Shown here in pieces: positions 20,462 through 30,547 of a stretch of 64,000 nt of DNA (the first letter of the stretch is position 1; the number at the start of each line of letters is the position of its first letter). The DNA is taken from assembly GCA_029237695.1 (NCBI GenBank), contig CM055272.1:15550042-15614041 (forward strand), in the 5' to 3' direction. Below the pieces are notes generated by a model that worked only from the letters and a program-made list of their open reading frames with translations, made no database searches and was not told the DNA's origin. The DNA comes from Conchocele bisecta. Taxonomy: Eukaryota; Mollusca; Bivalvia; Lucinida; Thyasiridae. The position numbers and the translations under genes are program-made.

Positions 20462-21311
20462 CAGGGGACGAAAATTTTCAATTTTCTCACTCGTCCCGCA
20501 GGACGAGTACCCAAAAATCTCCACTCGTCCTGTGCCAAGTATCACTAGTCCTGCATATGTCCTTCTTTTCTTGATCACCCCACCCCGCCTTGGAAGAAAT
20601 TTCTAATGTCGGCCATGTTTGTTTATTTTTTGCAGACGACGTACATTAATATTCGGCAACTTTCGGGATATTTCATACTCGAATTGTCTATTATACGGAC
20701 TCATACGGAAACACACGAATATTATCGAATAACTCGACTCCGACAATGCGGGGTTTACATTTATTACGACACGACATGCACAACTAAAGAAATGTAACTC
20801 GGCCCGATCTCAACTCGTCACAAAGCGCTAATTTCCGACCTGATTTTCGAAACGATTTCCGGACAATTGTCAGTACTTTCTACTAAATCAGATCCGTAAT
20901 AATAATATAAAAATAGTATGCGTTATATTATTTATCATTCTCCCCGCAGTTGTTTATAATCAATGTAAACTTCAAACCTGTTTGTCGGCCAGCTACCAAA
21001 TTAGCCCCAACATCGACGTGTCCATTAGAATAGACACATACAGAGCTAGTACTGTTAGTGATCTCCCTTAGAATAATAAAACGTCATTTGCTTTGAACAA
21101 CGTAAACACGACTTCACAGACCATTTGGTAATGTTACTATCGTTACTACATGACATAGTTGAACCACATTATGTGACAGATGGATTATTGTTGTTAGCCA
21201 AGACTGGAAATTGTCACTCGTCCGGTCGGACGACCGACATGGATTTTCTACTCGCCCGAGCGGAAATGTCACTCGTCAATACGAGCGGACGAGTGGAATT
21301 TTCGTGCCCTG
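20462..21311. mobile_element. 850-bp TIR element W inserted in the 168-bp array
   Basis: CAGGGGACGAAAATT and AATTTTCGTGCCCTG are inverted with one mismatch. ATACT flanks both sides (20457-20461, 21312-21316), and the array continues in register after it. Inner ACTCGTCCYGCAGGACGAGT-type sub-terminal palindromes occur at both ends. No transposase was recognised. Confidence 0.85.
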
Positions 21312-22530
21312 ATACTTGGTGCTTCAAAAACTTTAACGCTCAGGTAAATATCTTATAATTTCTGTTCCCTTTCACGGATCGGCTTCATACTTCATATACG
21401 CATTGCTCTAATGGTCCTTTACCGCCTTGTGCCAAATCTACGTTTATCCTGCCCCCGCCAAGCCCAGGGTCAAGGTCACATACTTGGTGCTTCAAAAACT
21501 TTAACGCTCGGGTAAATATCTTATAATTTCCGTTTCTTTCCACGGATCAGCTTCATACTTCATATACTCATTGCTCTAATGGTCCTCTACTGTCCTGTGC
21601 CAAGTCCACGTTCGTCCTGCCCCCGCCAAGCCCAGGGTCAAGGTCACATACTTAGTGCTTCAAAAACTTTAACACTCGGGTAAATATCGTATAATTTCTG
21701 TTTTCTTTCACGGATCAGCTTCATACTTTCATATACGCATTGCTCTAATGGTCCTTTACTGCCTTGTGCCAAATCTACGTTTGTCCTGCCCTGCCAAAGC
21801 CAGGGTCAAGGTCACATACTTGGTGCTTCAAAAACTTTTAACGCTGGGTAAATCTTATTTATAATTTCTGTTTCCTTCCACGGATCAAGCTTCATACTTC
21901 ATATACGCATTGCTCTAATGGTCCTCTACTGTCCTGTGCCAAATCCACATTTGTCCTACCTCCTCCAAGCCCAGGGTCAAGGTCACATACTTAGTGCTTC
22001 AAAAACTTTAACGCTCAGGTAAATATCTTATAATTTCTGTTTTCTTTCACGGATCAGCTTCATACTTCATATACGCATTGCTCTAATGGTCCTCTACCGC
22101 CCTGTGCCAAATCCACGTTCGTCCTGCCCCCGCCAAGCCCAGGGTCAAGGTCACATACTTGGTGCTTCAAAAACTTTAACGCTCAGGTAAATATCTTATA
22201 ATTTCTGTTCCCTTTCACGGATCAGCTTCATACTTCATATACGCATTGCTCTAATGGTCCTCTACTGTCCTGTGCCAAATCCACGTTCGACCTGCCCCCG
22301 CCAAGCCCAGGGTCAAGGTCACATACTGAGTGCTTCAAAAACGTTAACGCTGACAGGTAAATATCTTATAATTTCTGTTTTCTTTCACGGATCAGCTTCA
22401 TACTTCATATACGCATTGCTCTAATGGTCCTCTACTGTCCTGTGCCAAATCCACGTTTGTCCTGCCCCCGCCAAGCCCAGGGTCAAGGTCACATACTTGG
22501 TGCTTCAAAAACTTTAACGCTCAGGTAAAA
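21312..22530. repeat. 168-bp tandem array, right part, eight units
   Basis: GTGCTTC positions 21319, 21487, 21655, 21823, 21994, 22162, 22330 and 22500 give spacings of 168-171. Units share GCCCAGGGTCAAGGTCACAT and CGCATTGCTCTAATGGTCCT with the 17-kb array. Confidence 0.94.
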
Positions 22531-22649
22531 AAAAAATTCACTTGGAATTTGGCCTCATTTATTATCAAAGCGATATGTGGGGCATTCTATGAACACATTT
22601 TCTAGTTTTTCCTGTAAATAGTCTGTTATGATTTTATTTATTTTATATT
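22531..22649. repeat. Dispersed repeat end, second copy at 28050
   Basis: TTTATTATCAAAGCGATATG and GAACACATTTTCTA occur here and at 28058-28110, both after K-type sequence. Confidence 0.55.
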
Positions 22650-22844
22650 TTTCATTTTTATCATCAAAAACATGCTTCGACGGCTCTTTAGAATAATTTA
22701 CAACATGCTTTGACAGCACTTCAGAATCATTTCCAATGGAAATGATTCTGAAGTGCTGTCAAACCATGTTTTTATTGAGAAATAAGGCAAGATATAAAAG
22801 CAACAGCAGACGACAATTGTTGTGTGTAGCGGTCTAAGGGTTAA
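22650..22844. mobile_element. Family B MITE, left end missing
   Basis: CATTTTTATCATCAAAAACA to TAGCGGTCTAAGGGTTAA, with the inner hairpin AGCACTTCAGAATCATTTCC and complement. Confidence 0.8.
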
Positions 22845-22946
22845 TTAATATTACTATGACACATTTGTTTTGGTGTGCGGGTATTTCACAATGGGTCTGA
22901 TATACCTCTTTGTTTGTTGTCTTAGATCTGGTTCACATTGGTACCC

Positions 22947-23303
22947 CAGAGCTCCAGATAAGTTTTGTATCTAAAGAGTATTTTACCCCATATTTCAAAT
23001 TCAATGCGTATTTTACTTTTACAAATGTATTATTGATTTTCTTCCTTATTAAATAGCGAACAAATGATAAACAAATAAAAAATAAATAAAAATTCACTTA
23101 TTTCAGCTGCAAAAGTTTGCTTTTTGCAGCTCAACTAAGTAAATTTTCAACTTTATTACCATATTTTCACTACTCAATTTGAAAATCAATGCGTATTTTC
23201 ACATTGCTATGAGTATTTTGTACTCCCACTTTTGATAATCAATGCGTATTCAGCTAAAATAAGTTTGTAAAATGCGCCAATACGCAGCTTATCTGGAGCT
23301 CTG
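22947..23303. mobile_element. Family C' hAT-like MITE
   Basis: CAGAGCTCCAGATAAGTTTT to CAGCTTATCTGGAGCTCTG. Body ATTCAATGCGTATTTTACTT. It holds a hairpin CAACTAAGT-type segment near 23105-23140. Confidence 0.85.
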
Positions 23304-23349
23304 TCTCCTGTAGCTTGATCATGATCTATATTGCTTGTTTCAAGCATGA

Positions 23350-23646
23350 TGGGTGTTTCATTGATGGAATGGCGAACAGTGCAGATCCTGATCAGACTGG
23401 ATGCACAGGCTAATCTTCATCTACACTGGTCGAAAAATCCATAAGCCCCATTTCTCCAGTCACAGCCACATACGAGACGAGCAATAAAATTCCGCATTTA
23501 CTATGAACATTTTGTTATCTTTCAATGTCATTTACATAAAATGTCAAAGTTTCTGTTTTATTTTTCATAAAAAGTCATGCATATTTTGGATACAAAATCA
23601 AGTACCTTGTCTCATAATTATGTGGCTGTGACTGGAGAAAGGTGGC
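23350..23646. mobile_element. Family E element with outer inverted arms
   Basis: GCGAACAGTGCAGATCCTGA, ACTGGTCGAAAAATCC and CATTTCTCCAGTCACAGCCA; then at 23628 the inverse TGTGGCTGTGACTGGAGAAA. The outer arms show that E is longer than its GATCAG hairpin. Confidence 0.65.
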
Positions 23647-23890
23647 TCAGAGCTCCAGATAAGCTGTGTATTTGCTTAAATACCCAATTAAAATTGCCAA
23701 AAACCCAATTGAAATCAATAACAAATCAAAACAGACCACAAATATAGCATATTTATCTTCTTTTCCATGAAGACAATTCTAATGAAATGCCAAGACATGT
23801 TTTCATTTCGAAGCAAACTATTTAATAATTGCTGTCTGTTGATGTGTAAACAGTAGTGTGATTTTATTTTACACAATTAACGCACATTTT
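23647..23890. mobile_element. Family C copy, truncated
   Basis: CAGAGCTCCAGATAAGCTGT through the C body to ACAGTAGTGTGATTTTATTT. The right terminus is lost. Confidence 0.8.
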
Positions 23891-23994
23891 ACACAATTAC
23901 ACATTTCTCCATATAACCACATAATATATGTACAAAAAATGGACCAAATTCCGAAATTAACATGCTGGGTAAATGTCACCAAGTACATTTTGTT

Positions 23995-24140
23995 GTGTCA
24001 TCGGTCTCGTTAGAGCGGGTAGGCGTATAGTGATTGGACTGTGTCCGTCCGTGTGTTTGTCCAGTTAAGAAGTTTGCCAGAGTTTCTCCAATCTTCCACT
24101 GGGGCATTTGTGTGACGACGGGCACATTTTATTCATTTTA
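23995..24140. repeat. Dispersed repeat shared with 32245 and 54690
   Basis: GTATAGTGATTGGACTGTGT, GTCCAGTTAAGAAGTTTGCC and TGGGGCATTTGTGTGACGAC recur, degenerate, near 54750 and 32270. Confidence 0.5.
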
Positions 24141-24380
24141 CTGGACTGTATTCTAGTTTATGTTGAATTAATTCCCCATTATTACCAAATGTTGATTATT
24201 ATCAACTGTTGGTTGTAAATAGTCATGAATACTGACACAACTCATTGTTCGTCATTTTTTTTGTTTTTACTTGACTGGCTTACTGTTTATGTTGAAATAC
24301 TTTCCTGTTATTGTCAAATGTTCATTATTATCAACTATTCATTGTAAATAGTAACTGGAGTAGACTGAGATAATGTTTAT

Positions 24381-24583
24381 TTAAGGACCAATCCAATCAT
24401 CACAACATGATTTTCAGACTAGTCCATTTATAAGAAGGGGTGATTTTTTTTATTGCTAAAAAAAATTAAAATTTCTTGCAAAAGTTGCAGATCCTGATGA
24501 GATGGCTCGCAACAAGCCGGCTCATCTGGATCCACACTTTTTGCCAATAACACTATACAGACATGTGTTGTTGAAAGGGTTAA
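24381..24583. mobile_element. Family D TTAA MITE, short form
   Basis: TTAAGGACCAATCCAATC at the left, hairpin GATCCTGATGAGATGGCTC, right end GTTGAAAGGGTTAA. Its last TTAA is the first TTAA of the next A element. Confidence 0.82.
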
Positions 24584-24809
24584 CCCATTTCAGTCTAAGG
24601 ATACAATAATTTTTATTGGAAAAATCTCATTCTTTTGTTTATTTCTCCATAAAGGTATATGTTGTTACCACTCATTTGAACCGTCTCGTCGAGACGGTTC
24701 AAATGAGTGGTAACAACATATACTTTCGAAATGAAATAAAGAAAATAGGATTATTTTCACCTAAAATGTTTCATACTACTATAACTGTATCCCGTCTTTA
24801 ATGGGTTAA
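24580..24809. mobile_element. Family A TTAA MITE, complete
   Basis: TTAA|CCCATTTCAGTCTAAGG ... CGTCTTTAATGGG|TTAA. A perfect palindrome at 24656-24723 has arms TATATGTTGTTACCACTCAT and complement. Confidence 0.92.
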
Positions 24810-24862
24810 GGACCAATCCAGTCATCACAAAATGATTTTCAGACTACAGGGGTCATACCACT
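24806..24862. repeat. Family D left-end fragment sharing a TTAA with A
   Basis: TTAAGGACCAATCCAGTCAT then AATGATTTTCAGACTA, the start of a short-form D that breaks off. Confidence 0.7.
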
Positions 24863-25235
24863 TATCTGGACAATCAGTTTATCCCACAAATGAAAATACC
24901 TGCTAATTAAGCGCATTCTATTGATCTATTGATCGGATATTGCAACGAAAGTCACACAGCTGCTTGCTCTTTCCATATACCAGTGTGAAGAATATATCGC
25001 CAAGGTAAACATTTTATTAAAATTTGCTGAAAACATTCCTGTCCACAAATTGTTTACAACGTCAAAAGTCGCGCGGGGGGCACAATCGAGTGCGCCAATT
25101 ACGTCATGGCCGAGTTGTTCTATAAATACAATAAATTCTATAAACATGGTGTTTTCCAAGAACTAAGGGTGACTGGTTTTTCTGCAGAACTACACGATGC
25201 TGTTTACACTGGTTTACAGGCGATAAACTTATGAT

Positions 25236-25448
25236 TTAACCCTTAACCTGCTGAATGAAATGTTGTCGTCTGCTGTTTATGTTTTATTTTCGATTTTTCT
25301 TGTGAAAAACATGGTTTGACAGCATTTTAGAATCATTTCCAATGGAAATGATTCTAAAGTGCTGTCAAACCATGTTTTTATTGATAAACAGGGCAAAAAT
25401 TAAAGCAACAGCAGACAACAGTTTTCGCGATCAGCAGGCTAAGGGTTA
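25236..25448. mobile_element. Family B TTAA MITE
   Basis: TTAA at both ends. CTTAACCTGCTGAATGAAAT and AGCAGGCTAAGGG are the inverted termini. The central hairpin around CCAATGG is perfect over 50 bp. Confidence 0.88.
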
Positions 25449-25719
25449 AATGTGAGAATAGAAGTTATAAGATTGTTATACTTTTGTGCGGATAACTGAT
25501 TGTAGATGTTAATTTTGAGGCAATCTTATGACTGATGATCTGACCCAATTTTAAGTGAGAAAGATGGCACGTACATTTTGCTAAAAAGTTTACATGGTTT
25601 GAGAAAGCAAGAACCGAGGATTGTTTTGTGAAAATTTTATGCCCATAGCTGCTATTTAAATAAAAAATGTTATAAAAACACTGCCATTTTTGTCTGGTAA
25701 TCAGTGGAGGATCCCTGTA

Positions 25720-25875
25720 GTCTATTTATAAGAAGGGGTGGTTTTTTAAAAAAAATATGAACATTCTTGCAAAAAGGTACAGATTCTGATGAGACGGCTC
25801 GCTACGAGCCGGCTCATCTGGATCTACACTTTTTGCCAATACCACTATACAGGCCTGTGGTGTTGAAAGCGTTAA
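25720..25875. mobile_element. Family D MITE, short form
   Basis: GTACAGATTCTGATGAGACG / GCCGGCTCATCTGGATCTAC hairpin. Right end GTTGAAAGCGTTAA, shared with the following D. Confidence 0.75.
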
Positions 25876-26068
25876 GGACCAATCCATTCTTTGCAAAATT
25901 ATTTTCAGACTAGTCCTTTTATAAGAAAGGATGTTTTTTTCTTTCTTAAAAAATATTAAAATTTCTTGTAGAAAATGCAAATCCTGATGAGACGGCTCGC
26001 TACGAGCCGGGTCATCTGGATCTACACTGTTTGCAAACACTGCTAAAGAGGTCTGTAGTGTTGAATGT
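25872..26068. mobile_element. Family D MITE, short form, abutting the previous one
   Basis: TTAAGGACCAATCCATTC ... GTCTGTAGTGTTGAATGTTG. Hairpin GAGACGGCTCGCTACGAGCC. The right end is degraded. Confidence 0.75.
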
Positions 26069-26103
26069 TGAGTTTATCTATCACAACCCATTGTCTATTA
26101 GGC

Positions 26104-26336
26104 TGGGGAACCTGACAATTATTGGGGGTGGGGGGGGGGGGACCCAATCTCGGTGTTGCTAGGGGGGTCCGGGGACAATTGCTCCCCTGAAAAATTTTGA
26201 AATGTATTACAAGAGGCGTGAAACGCCATTTCCTGCATTCTCAGCAAGTTTGAGGATGAGAAAATGTGCTTTATTACATCATTATTGAGGGGGCCAGGCC
26301 TCCCCTGCCCCGTCCACCCCCACTTCCGCCGCCCCT
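26104..26336. mobile_element. Probable hAT-like non-autonomous element with G-run
   Basis: A GGGGGTGGGGGGGGGGGGA run after the left end and CTTCCGCCGCCCCTG at the right, similar in style to the CAGGGGCGGATCC elements. Boundaries are approximate. Confidence 0.4.
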
Positions 26337-26560
26337 GATTGTTCGTCTACCATGAATGACCAAGATAGGCTTCTATGAATGAGAACAAACCCACTAGTGG
26401 CCACTATGATGAATTTGCAGTAATTACAGTAGCTCTGTGTAGTATTGTGTTCCAGGGTCAACGACCTATACTCAACAAATTACTTTGCCTGGTACAGTTC
26501 AACCTTTACCCTTATTGGTTTGGCTATGGCAGTATGGCTTTACCTGATCAATAAACCTTT

Positions 26561-27690
26561 TTATTAGCCGATCTATTTATAGATCGGTTAATATGTTGGT
26601 TATCCATCGAATTCTGAAAAAGTTTGTAGCAACCCTTTTCTCCGCTATTCGGTAATCTACGAACGCGAATTTTTCTGTATCACTTCCAAATTGCACCAAC
26701 CGATAAAGTTTGCATTTTTGGCAATTATCTCCGTTTAAAACTTTACTTATAGCCAAATAACACAATTTTGAATACTTAATGAGCTGAACGCCTGAAGAGA
26801 TTTAACCCGGAAGTTATTGTTGTTGAAGTCCATTGTTGGCTCTAATGGCCATATACGCCAACATACGCCGATTATTGGGCTAATTTAAAGCTTTTATTTA
26901 TTAAACAGAACAAGTTTCAGCCACGTATAATCGCGTAAAATGTGTTTATTCGGCTAATTTATAATCGACCTCTGCTCAAAATCTCCTTACTAGTAACCCC
27001 AGCATTTTCGGGTTTATCCCAGCATCTCGGGTTTATCCCATTGGATCGCGTACGCGCGTTAGTATTCACAAAATTTTCCACCAATCAAAACGAAGAATTG
27101 CCCTTCATAGCCAACTTTGATTTGTTTACTTATCATGCAGGGATGGCAGGGATGCATCCAGCACGCGCGATTGCGGCAATCCCCCTTAATTATTGTCAAT
27201 GCCGCAAATTATTGATTGTCTTGCGCCCGACATCGCGCAAAAAATCACGGATGGGGCACATTAGGCCAATCTGGGCATGTGCCTGAATACGCAGGAGCTT
27301 GCGTCTATTTTTAGATGACACTGTAACCGCTAGATATATATAGCCCTGGTAGCTCCGCCCACTCGCATGCTGCCACAGAATTCCGACAAACACACACACA
27401 GTGACTACAACTTTGTGTATTGCGGAGTGTAATTTGTAGATAAATAGAGCATACAGTACAGGTGTTACGCTGGAATATTTCGCAACATAATGGTGACAAC
27501 AAAACATTGCTGCTATGGCATTGCTGCTATTGGATGGATTTGGGAACGGGTTTCCAAAACCTGCACAAAATCGAGAAAAATGTCAACGCTGGGTACAGAA
27601 CTGTGGTCGAAAATAGTTTACCATTGACAATGTTACCAGAGACACCTACATATGTTCGATGCACTTTACCCTGATTTGATCGGCTAATAA
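26561..27690. mobile_element. 1.1-kb TIR element carrying a THAP-domain remnant
   Basis: TTATTAGCCGATC at 26561 and GATCGGCTAATAA at 27690 are inverted. The left end also holds a GATCTATTTATAGATCGG palindrome. The only recognisable coding trace is the THAP remnant near the right end, so most of any transposase is gone. Confidence 0.7.
27489..27675 (+). pseudogene. THAP zinc-finger domain remnant (transposase N-terminus)
   Basis: From ATG at 27489 the frame reads MVTTKHCCYG, the paired cysteines that open a THAP C2CH finger. After a frame change it reads FPKPAQNREKCQRWVQNCGR, a stop (TAG), and FTIDNVTRDTYICSMHF, ending in the diagnostic CxxHF. THAP domains bind DNA and sit at the N-terminus of P-like and related transposases and of domesticated THAP proteins. 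Spacing, W and P positions fit the family. The frameshift and stop make it a pseudogene. The element ends right after it, so no catalytic domain follows. Confidence 0.75.
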
Positions 27691-28110
27691 CATCATGCTC
27701 TGCATGACTTTTCATGTTGTTTATTGATCCTGCCACTCTCTGAGATGTGTATCCCTGTATGGGTCGGTTTGCCAGATTTTGTGTCACACACATATCTTCA
27801 GAAGTATTTGCTCTTGTCCGTCCATCCGTGCATCCATCCGTGCATGCATCCAAATTTTGTGTCACTCATATCTCCATGGGTTATCTTCCCCTTTTTGACT
27901 TAGAATTTGGCAATTTTGCCTTTTAACTCATAACACTTTTAAACTGTAATCATACGACATAGCTATACACCTGAAACTTGGTATGTAGCTTCCTTATTAT
28001 GAGTATATTTTTTAGTTGACCCCCGGGTCATGGATTATCGCACTTAGAAGTTTGTCTTGTTTATTATCAAAGCGATATGTGGGGTATCCGTGAACACATT
28101 TTCTAATTAT
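27691..28110. repeat. K-like repeat remnant with CATC microsatellite
   Basis: TTGTCCGTCCATCCGTGCAT tract at 27816-27850, TTTGTGTCACTCATATCTCC, and an end block TTATTATCAAAGCGATATGT shared with 22557. Confidence 0.5.
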
Positions 28111-28234
28111 TCATTTGTGGTCCAAATCTGGTTTTGTTGATTTGTAGCAGGTCATGAAGCGACATGTAAGAAATACCTTATCCTATTAGCAAACTCGCTA
28201 CCAATACAGCCTAATAAAATATTTAATATTTTGT

Positions 28235-28645
28235 CAGGGCTCCAGATAAGGAATTAGTAATTGAGTACTTTCATTTTCACTCCATCATTTCTGAAGAAAT
28301 TGGGTATTTCAAAATTTTAATTGGGTAAAATAAAATCACACTACTGTTTACACATCAACAGCCAGCAATTAATGAATTAGTTTGCTTCCAAATGAAAACA
28401 TATCTTGGCATTTCATTAGAATTGTCTCCTTGGAGACAATTCTAATGATATACCAAGATGTGTTTTCATGGAAAATAAGAAAAATATTCTATATTTGTGG
28501 TCTGTTTATTGTTTTCTGCAGCATGACAAAGGTACCACAAAATTGTTATTGCTTTTTGATACTCGCTACTTCTGATTTCAATTGGTGTTTTTGTTTTCAT
28601 TTTAATTAGGTATTTACGCAAATACGCAGCTTATCTGGAGCTCTG
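28235..28645. mobile_element. Family C hAT-like MITE, complete
   Basis: CAGGGCTCCAGATAAGG to CAGCTTATCTGGAGCTCTG, 411 bp. The centre GAATTGTCTCCTTGGAGACA is palindromic. The flanks TTTTGT/TTTCCA do not give a clean duplication. Confidence 0.88.
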
Positions 28646-28793
28646 TTTCCATAGAGACACTGTAAATATTGCTGCATCTATAATGATTTTAGCTATAATG
28701 ATTTTAGTGCCGAAATTGGCCACATCAGACAACAGATAAAACAGAAGGGACATTTCACATTGTACACCCTGATTATACAGTGTACTTCTACCA

Positions 28794-29028
28794 TTAACCC
28801 ATAGACCGCTACACACAACAATTGTCGTCTGCTGTTGCTTTTATATCTTGCCTTATTTCTCAATAAGAACATGTTTTGACAGCACTTCAGAATCATTTCC
28901 AATGGAAATGATTTTGAAGTGCTGTCAAAGCAGGTTGTAAATTATTCTAAAGTGCTGTCAAAGCATGTTTTTGATGATAAAAATGGAAAATAGCAAATAA
29001 ACAGCAGACGACAAAATATAAGGGTTAA
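28794..29028. mobile_element. Family B TTAA MITE
   Basis: TTAACCCATAGACCGCTACA to ACAAAATATAAGGGTTAA. It has the long form with two GCTGTCAAAGCA arms. Its right TTAA starts the next (T) element. Confidence 0.87.
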
Positions 29029-29230
29029 AGGTACATTCGCACTCGGTAGGCACAACATGTTCTTTATATCAGAGACATCATTGAAACATTTTCTGGCAAA
29101 ATAAACATTCACTCACCATTACCCCACGTATTGATTGGTATTATTATACATTTTATATCAGACGTAAATTTCCGCACCGATATCAGGGGCGATAACCCTG
29201 TTTCCTTAAAATGTTAACAGACATTTATTT
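29025..29230. mobile_element. Family T element, left half
   Basis: TTAAAGGTACATTCGCACTC ... CAGGGGCGATAACCCTGTTT matches the complete T at 46429. The right half is missing. Confidence 0.75.
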
Positions 29231-29259
29231 ATTCTCTATATTTATTTTTTGATGTGCAA

Positions 29260-29425
29260 TATATATACTGAATATATGTTTATTTTGATGTAAATATTCT
29301 GTTCTGATTTTGTGATTTCCCTCTAATGCAGCAGGTTGAATGCGGGGATCGAACCCGTTGGCCCGGCCTTCAATGACCGTATCTGTTGATAGGACGTTAA
29401 ACACCATTAAACAAAAAACAAACAA
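29260..29425 (+). mobile_element. SINE 3' portion
   Basis: TGCGGGGATCGAACCCGTTG, then GTTGATAGGACGTTAAACAC and a CAAAAAACAAAC tail, as in other copies. Confidence 0.75.
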
Positions 29426-29519
29426 CCTTAGAATGGACGTAAAACCCCAATAAATCAGTGAAACAATTAATGAATCAATAATTCAATCAATATTGGGAGA
29501 ATTTAACGGGGTATAACCT

Positions 29520-29625
29520 TTTAACTCTTTCACCCCTAAAAAACTGGAATGGATTTTGAACCAATTTTTGCAACCAATCCAACCATCACAAAATGGTTTT
29601 CAGGCTAGTCCATTTATGAAAAGGG
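29520..29625. repeat. Family D fragment
   Basis: TTAACTCTTTCACCCCTAAA, TGGAATGGATTTTGAACC and AAATGGTTTTCAGGCTAGTC. It resembles the right-edge copy at 63909. Confidence 0.65.
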
Positions 29626-29721
29626 AGTGTATATGATTCTGATTATTAGTCATGGATATTGTTCGGAAGGTAGATATTGATAAAACCCTGACTGCATCAG
29701 TCAGAAGTTAGTCACATATAT

Positions 29722-29925
29722 TGGATATATGTGGCTGTCACTGGAGACATTGAGCTTATAGGTTTTACGACCAGTGTAGATCCAGATCAGCCTGTTCACC
29801 CGCACAGTCTGATCAGTATCTACACTGTTCGCCATTCCATCAAGGAAACACACGTCTATTTGATCAGAAGCTATGCTGATCACAAATCCCATAAGCCCCA
29901 TTTTCGCAGTCACAGCCTATATATG
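29722..29925. mobile_element. Family E element
   Basis: TATATGTGGCTGTCACTGGA / CAGTCACAGCCTATATAT outer arms. Inner hairpin CAGTCTGATCAGTATCTACA. Confidence 0.75.
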
Positions 29926-29955
29926 CCAATGTCTAGCAAGAAGAATCGTAGCTAA

Positions 29956-30199
29956 TTAACTCTTTGCATGCTGGGAAACTTGTGGGCTATAAATAGTTCA
30001 AAACTAGCGGACAAAAATTCATCATATTTTCTTTTATTTCTCCTTGTAAATATCATGAATATGTCTTGGAATTTCATTAGAATTGAGTCCTGAGGACTCA
30101 ATTCTAATGAAATTCCAAGATATATTTACAGAGAGAAATAAAACATATAGTCCTAATTTGTTTGGCGGATATTTTCGCCGCTAGCATGCAAAGGGTTAA
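29956..30199. mobile_element. Family G TTAA MITE, complete
   Basis: TTAACTCTTTGCATGCTGGG ... CTAGCATGCAAAGGGTTAA. Perfect central hairpin GAATTTCATTAGAATTGAGT with complement. Confidence 0.9.
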
Positions 30200-30547
30200 T
30201 GGGTACACGGTTTGATCGTGATCAATAAAAAAAAATTGGCCGCACAGTGCGATAATGTGATTCATCGGTATTGGTCACATGGCCAGCCAGTGCATTCACT
30301 GATACTGAGAGACTGAAGATGATCCAGTTGAATGCTGGGAAACTTGTGGGCTATAAATAGTTAAAAGATAACAAATGACAAATCCTGTAAGCCTCATAAT
30401 ACTCCAGTCACAGCAACATTTATATATACATGTATATGCCAACGCCTCGCCAGTAGAATTGTTGCTAATTAACGGGTACACGGTTTGATCATGATCAATA
30501 ACACAAACATTGGGTGAACAGTGTGATTGTGATTCATCCATAATCAT

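Noticed and set aside
24656..24723. Family A palindromes as microRNA precursors
   Set aside because: The arms are perfectly complementary and repeated in many copies, which fits MITEs; there is no evidence of Drosha-type processing.
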